Of a DNA stretch of 64,000 nt, positions 60,768 to 64,000 are shown one piece after another. The notes under the pieces are model-generated. The model ran no database searches. It was not told the origin of the DNA and was given only the letters and a program-made list of their open reading frames with translations. This DNA is from UBA7672 sp963718145 (GTDB lineage Bacteria > Pseudomonadota > Alphaproteobacteria > Caulobacterales > Hyphomonadaceae): assembly GCA_963718145.1 (NCBI GenBank), contig CAVQYJ010000010.1:1-64000 (forward strand). Direction: 5' to 3'. Positions within the stretch are counted from its first letter, which is position 1. Each line of letters starts with the position of its first letter. Position numbers and translations under genes: made by a program.

Positions 60768-61856
60768 TCAGGCCTTTGCGCCCTTCTTGCCCGCGCCGTA
60801 AACAGGCGCGCTGGCGGCGGAGACTTCGTCGAGCGGCCAGCGGGCGCGGGCGGGCGTGTCCAGCGGGTCAGACAGCCCCAGTCGAAGGCGCTCGGCGCCG
60901 GCCAGCGCGATCATGGCGGCGTTGTCGGTGCACCATTTCAGTGGCGGCGCAGCGAAACGGAAGCCAGCGCGGCGGGACTCGGCTTCGAGACGGGCGCGCA
61001 GGGCCGTGTTGGCGGCGACGCCCCCGGCGACGACGAAAATGTGGCTGTCCGAGAGATGCGAGACCAGTTCCATCGCACGGGCGGAGCGGGCGGCCAGGAT
61101 GTCGGCGACTGCGGCCTGAAAGCTGGCGCAGACGTCGGCGCAACGCGTCTCGGTCAGTGGCCCTTCTTCTACGGCGCGGCGCACGGCGGTCTTGAGGCCA
61201 GAGAAGCTCATGTCGAGGCCAGGGCGATCGAGCAGCGGGCGCGGCAGATCGATGGCGAAGGGATTGCCCTGCTCGGCTTCGCGCTCGACGGCGGGCCCGC
61301 CGGCGCCAGCAAGGCCGAGGAGTTTGGCGGTCTTGTCGAACGCTTCGCCTGCTGCATCGTCGATGGTTGAACCGAGGCGCTGGTAGCGGCCGACGCCCTC
61401 CACGAACACGAACTGGCAATGTCCGCCGGAGACCAGGAGCAACAGGTAGGGAAACGGAATGTCTTCGGACAGGCGCGGCGAAAGCGCGTGGCCTTCGAGG
61501 TGGTTCACGGCGACGAGCGGCAGGCCGCGCGCAAGCGCGATGGCCTTTGCGGTTGAAAGGCCGACCATAACCCCGCCGATGAGGCCAGGGCCGGCGGTCG
61601 CTGCGATGCCGGAGAGCCCGCCCCAGGTCTCTCCGGCGTGCTGCATGACCAGCCGAATCAGGCCGTCGATGCGTTCGACATGGGCGCGGGCTGCGATCTC
61701 CGGGACGACGCCGCCATAAAGGGCGTGGTCGGAGGTCTGGCTGGCGATGCGCTCGGCGAGGACTTCGACGCCGTTTGGAGACAGGCGCACGACGGCCGCA
61801 GCGGTTTCATCGCAGCTCGTCTCGAGGCCCAGTACGGTAAGCGTGTCTTGCGTCAT
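60768..61856 (-). CDS. tsaD: tRNA N6-adenosine threonylcarbamoyltransferase TsaD
   Basis: TsaD transfers threonylcarbamoyl to A37 of ANN-decoding tRNAs with TsaB and TsaE. The 362-residue protein has LGLETSCDETAAAVV, the metal-binding VNHLEGHALSPRL, LLLLVSGGHCQFV, GEAFDKTAKLLGL and VAGGVAANTALRARLE of the ASKHA ATPase fold. It is divergent from hemC (44-base gap to the ATG), an arrangement common in alphaproteobacteria. Confidence 0.97.
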   Translation of the reverse strand: MTQDTLTVLGLETSCDETAAAVVRLSPNGVEVLAERIASQTSDHALYGGVVPEIAARAHVERIDGLIRLVMQHAGETWGGLSGIAATAGPGLIGGVMVGLSTAKAIALARGLPLVAVNHLEGHALSPRLSEDIPFPYLLLLVSGGHCQFVFVEGVGRYQRLGSTIDDAAGEAFDKTAKLLGLAGAGGPAVEREAEQGNPFAIDLPRPLLDRPGLDMSFSGLKTAVRRAVEEGPLTETRCADVCASFQAAVADILAARSARAMELVSHLSDSHIFVVAGGVAANTALRARLEAESRRAGFRFAAPPLKWCTDNAAMIALAGAERLRLGLSDPLDTPARARWPLDEVSAASAPVYGAGKKGAKA

Positions 61857-61900
61857 TGCGGCGGCGCTTGTACGCCGCGAGCGAGGCTGAAGGAACCCCT

Positions 61901-62845
61901 ATGCCGCACGCGCCCGGCCCTGAGGCAAAGCTTGTCCGCATCGGCGCCCGCGGATCACCTCTCGCGCTGGTGCAGGCGAACTATTTTGCTGATCTCCTGA
62001 AAGCCGTGGGAGGCATCGAGACCTCGATCCACCCCTTCACCACGACCGGCGACAAGATCCTCGACAAGCCGCTGCAGGATGCCGGCGGCAAGGGGCTGTT
62101 CACCAAGGAGCTCGATCGCGCGCAGGAAGTGAGCGAGATCGACGTGGCGGTGCACTCGCTGAAGGACGTGACCGTCACCCTGCCTGAGCACATCTATCTT
62201 GCGGCCTTCCTGCCTCGCGAGGATCCGCGCGACTGCCTGATCGGGCCGTGGGCGCGCATCGCGGACCTGCCGTACGGCGCAGTGATCGGCACGTCGAGCA
62301 TCCGCCGCAAGTCGCAGCTGATGGCCATACGGCCGGATCTCAAGCCCGTGACATTCCGGGGCAATGTGCAGACGCGGCTGCGCAAGCTCGCCGAGGGGGA
62401 GGCGCAGGCGACGATCCTGGCGGCGGCGGGTCTCAAGCGGCTGGGCATGCTCGACCGGGCGGCAGGCATCATCCCGCCCGAGGACATGCTGCCCTCGGGC
62501 GGCCAGGGCATTATCGGGGTCACGCTGCGCAAGGACGCGCCGGACTGGCTGCAGGACGCGTGCAGCGAAGTTGACGACCGCAATGCGCGCCTCGCCGCCA
62601 TCGCCGAGCGCGCGTTCCTGAGGCGGCTCGACGGGTCGTGCCGCACGCCGATCGCGGCGCATTTTCGCCTGACGCCGGGCGGCGCGGAGATGGCAGGCGA
62701 AGTTCTTTCCGACGCGGGCGACCGGCGCTGGCGGGCCGAAGGCAAGCTTGCAGGCGCGCCGGACGAAGCGCAGGCCGAGACGCTGGGCCTGTCTCTCGCC
62801 GAACAGGTTGCGGCGAGGCGTGACCAGGACCTCGGCGCGGGATGA
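61901..62845 (+). CDS. hemC: hydroxymethylbilane synthase
   Basis: HemC polymerises four porphobilinogens into hydroxymethylbilane. The 314-residue protein shows RIGARGSPLALVQANYFADL, GDKILDKPLQDAGGKGLFTK, DVAVHSLKDV, GTSSIRRKSQL, FRGNVQTRLRKL and the dipyrromethane-cofactor cysteine in LDGSCRTPIAAH. AAGGAA precedes the ATG at 61901. It overlaps hemD (ATGA), starting a heme operon. Confidence 0.97.
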   Translation: MPHAPGPEAKLVRIGARGSPLALVQANYFADLLKAVGGIETSIHPFTTTGDKILDKPLQDAGGKGLFTKELDRAQEVSEIDVAVHSLKDVTVTLPEHIYLAAFLPREDPRDCLIGPWARIADLPYGAVIGTSSIRRKSQLMAIRPDLKPVTFRGNVQTRLRKLAEGEAQATILAAAGLKRLGMLDRAAGIIPPEDMLPSGGQGIIGVTLRKDAPDWLQDACSEVDDRNARLAAIAERAFLRRLDGSCRTPIAAHFRLTPGGAEMAGEVLSDAGDRRWRAEGKLAGAPDEAQAETLGLSLAEQVAARRDQDLGAG

Positions 62846-63543
62846 CGCTTGTCCTCGTCACCCGCAGCGAGCCTGGCGCGTCGGAAACAGCGGGGCGGCT
62901 GGCAAGGCTGGGCCATCAGCCAATCGTCGAGCCGCTGTTCAGTCTCGAAGCCATTCCCGCCACGCCGCCCCCTTTCGATGCCCTCGCGTTCACGAGCGCC
63001 AACGCCGTGCGGGCATTCGCTAAGCTCAGCGCGCCGCGTGACGCACCCGTGTTCTGCGTCGGCAGGCGCACGGCCGAGGCGGCGCGCGAAGCCGGCTTTG
63101 GCGACGTGCAGTCGGCGGATGGCGATGTCGGGGCGCTGTCCCGCCTGATCGCAGACAAGCTCGCGCCGGGCCAGCACTTGTTGCACTCGGGAAACGAAGA
63201 CAGCCGCGGCGACCTCGCCGGACAGCTGGCGGCGCATGGAATCTCTGCCGTGTTCGTGCCGACCTATCGGGCAGCCGCGGCCGTGAAACCAGGTCCGGTT
63301 CTCGCGGCTCACCTGCGAGGCGAGCCGCATTTCAAGGCCGTGCTGATCCATTCGCCGCGAGGAGCGTCAATTCTGGCTGGATTCCTGAAAGCGGCTTCCG
63401 CGGCGGCGCCGGTCGATATCGCTGCGATCTCACGTGCAGCGGCCCAGCCCCTGGACGGGCTGGTGCGCCGCGCCGCAGTCGCGGCGACGCCCGACGAGGC
63501 GGGGCTGTTCGCCGCACTCGCAAAACTTCCCGATTTCGGTTGA
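62842..63543 (+). CDS. hemD: uroporphyrinogen-III synthase
   Basis: HemD cyclises hydroxymethylbilane to uroporphyrinogen III. The 233-residue protein is divergent, as usual: LVLVTRSEPGASETAGRL, AFTSANAVRAFAKL, VFCVGRRTAEAAREAGF, HLLHSGNEDSRGDLAGQL and VLIHSPRGASILAGFL. It is assigned by these motifs plus the coupled position after hemC and before a Mic60-type gene. Confidence 0.93.
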   Translation: MTLVLVTRSEPGASETAGRLARLGHQPIVEPLFSLEAIPATPPPFDALAFTSANAVRAFAKLSAPRDAPVFCVGRRTAEAAREAGFGDVQSADGDVGALSRLIADKLAPGQHLLHSGNEDSRGDLAGQLAAHGISAVFVPTYRAAAAVKPGPVLAAHLRGEPHFKAVLIHSPRGASILAGFLKAASAAAPVDIAAISRAAAQPLDGLVRRAAVAATPDEAGLFAALAKLPDFG

Positions 63544-63604
63544 GGACGACGGCAACGCTCCGCTATCCTGCCCAGCGGCGAACCGCCAACAGGGTGCCAG
63601 GGCG

Positions 63605-64000
63605 ATGACTGGGGCAGTGTCGGACGACCCACGACCGATCGATGCGGAGTACGAGCTTGCCGGCGAGACCGCCGAAGCCGGGTCCAAGCGCGGCCTACCG
63701 CAACCCATGCGCTCCAAGTCCATCGGGCTGTCGGAACTGCTGATTGCGAGCGCAAGCGCCTCGGTGCTCGGCGCAGTGATGGCGATCGTGGTGACCAGTG
63801 CAAACTCCGGAGCGGAGACGGGAACGCTGGCGCGCGAGATCGATGCGCTGAACCGCTCGCATGACGACCTTGCGATCAAGACGGACCAGGCCGGCGCTGA
63901 CGTGGTCGCAATTCGCGCGCGGCTCGACGCGCAGGCAGAACGCCTCGACCGGCAGAATGCTGACGAGATGGCGCTGCGCTCCGAGATCGCCGCGGTGGCG
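63605..64000 (+). CDS. mitofilin/Mic60-like inner-membrane protein, cut by window edge
   Basis: The frame opens at ATG 63605, 61 bases after hemD, and stays open to the window end (132 codons). It has an acidic N-terminal cytoplasmic tail (DDPRPIDAEYELAGETAEAG), one membrane helix (ELLIASASASVLGAVMAIVV, about residues 45-70) and then a coiled coil (LAREIDALNRSHDDLAIKTD, RLDAQAERLDRQNADEMALR). In alphaproteobacteria the gene after hemD in the heme operon encodes the Mic60/mitofilin homolog that shapes intracytoplasmic membranes. Topology and position fit; the C-terminal mitofilin signature lies outside the window. Confidence 0.75.
   Translation, partial: MTGAVSDDPRPIDAEYELAGETAEAGSKRGLPQPMRSKSIGLSELLIASASASVLGAVMAIVVTSANSGAETGTLAREIDALNRSHDDLAIKTDQAGADVVAIRARLDAQAERLDRQNADEMALRSEIAAVA

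Overview
This is a high-GC chromosomal segment from an alphaproteobacterium, most likely of the Caulobacterales/Hyphomonadales type (inference). The pointers are: a heme operon hemC-hemD followed by a Mic60/mitofilin-like membrane protein, a COQ9 protein, an ffh/rpsP/rimM cluster, a ROSE-like leader before an hsp20 gene, CYP153, an alternative oxidase and a CtrA-like site. I saw no rRNA, tRNA, CRISPR array, transposase or phage gene. Coding density is high, and the long ORFs antisense to real genes are GC-driven shadows.

Layout. 1-6.9 kb: amino-sugar and nucleotide-sugar supply (glmM on minus, glmS, galU, galE) plus cysQ and a DUF3297 protein, with a gene-free 0.7 kb stretch after galU that folds into several hairpins and ends in a terminator. 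7-14 kb: a lipoprotein methyltransferase, hsp20, a rhomboid protease, a GST with a disordered tail, a DUF3500/EF-hand secreted pair and a GT4 glycosyltransferase. 14-25 kb: a TIR/beta-propeller protein, an MddA-like methyltransferase, a DUF4242 protein with a divergent LysR regulator, lipoproteins, a tandem pair of small secreted paralogs, an acyl-CoA dehydrogenase and an SRPBCC/WYL divergent pair. 25-32 kb: DUF1801, VOC, a Tat-exported amidase, a TIR/trypsin-like fusion and a CYP153 alkane hydroxylase. 32-38 kb: two glycosyltransferases meeting the cluster ffh-chorismate mutase-rpsP-GNAT-rimM head-on. 38-48 kb: GT2, an Asp/Glu racemase-like protein, a DUF1194 protein, a diguanylate cyclase, purE-purK, coq9, rpsU and a sigma-54 response regulator. 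48-57 kb: an RNA methylase, an epoxide hydrolase, a quinone oxidoreductase, a PadR regulator with its own operator, a PQQ alcohol dehydrogenase divergent from a ClpX-zinc-finger/HTH protein, pyrF and a trypsin-like protease. 58-64 kb: an MliC-chagasin lipoprotein, a PRC-barrel protein, a Tll0287-like heme lipoprotein, an alternative oxidase, tsaD, and hemC-hemD-mic60.

A recurring oddity is single-base damage in otherwise well-conserved genes: an in-frame TGA in glmM, frameshifts in the MddA-like gene, a lipoprotein, the TIR/trypsin-like gene (two), the NtrC-type regulator and pyrF, and an ATC at the expected start of rpsU. Several of these hit normally essential genes and lie in short G/C runs. 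Residual assembly error is therefore the simplest explanation, although true mutations cannot be excluded from this sequence alone. The most interesting biology is the divergent PQQ-dehydrogenase/zinc-finger regulator locus with two palindromic operators over its promoter, the dual-inhibitor lipoprotein, the two unusual TIR fusions, the CYP153 gene without visible redox partners, and the Mic60-type gene in the heme operon.
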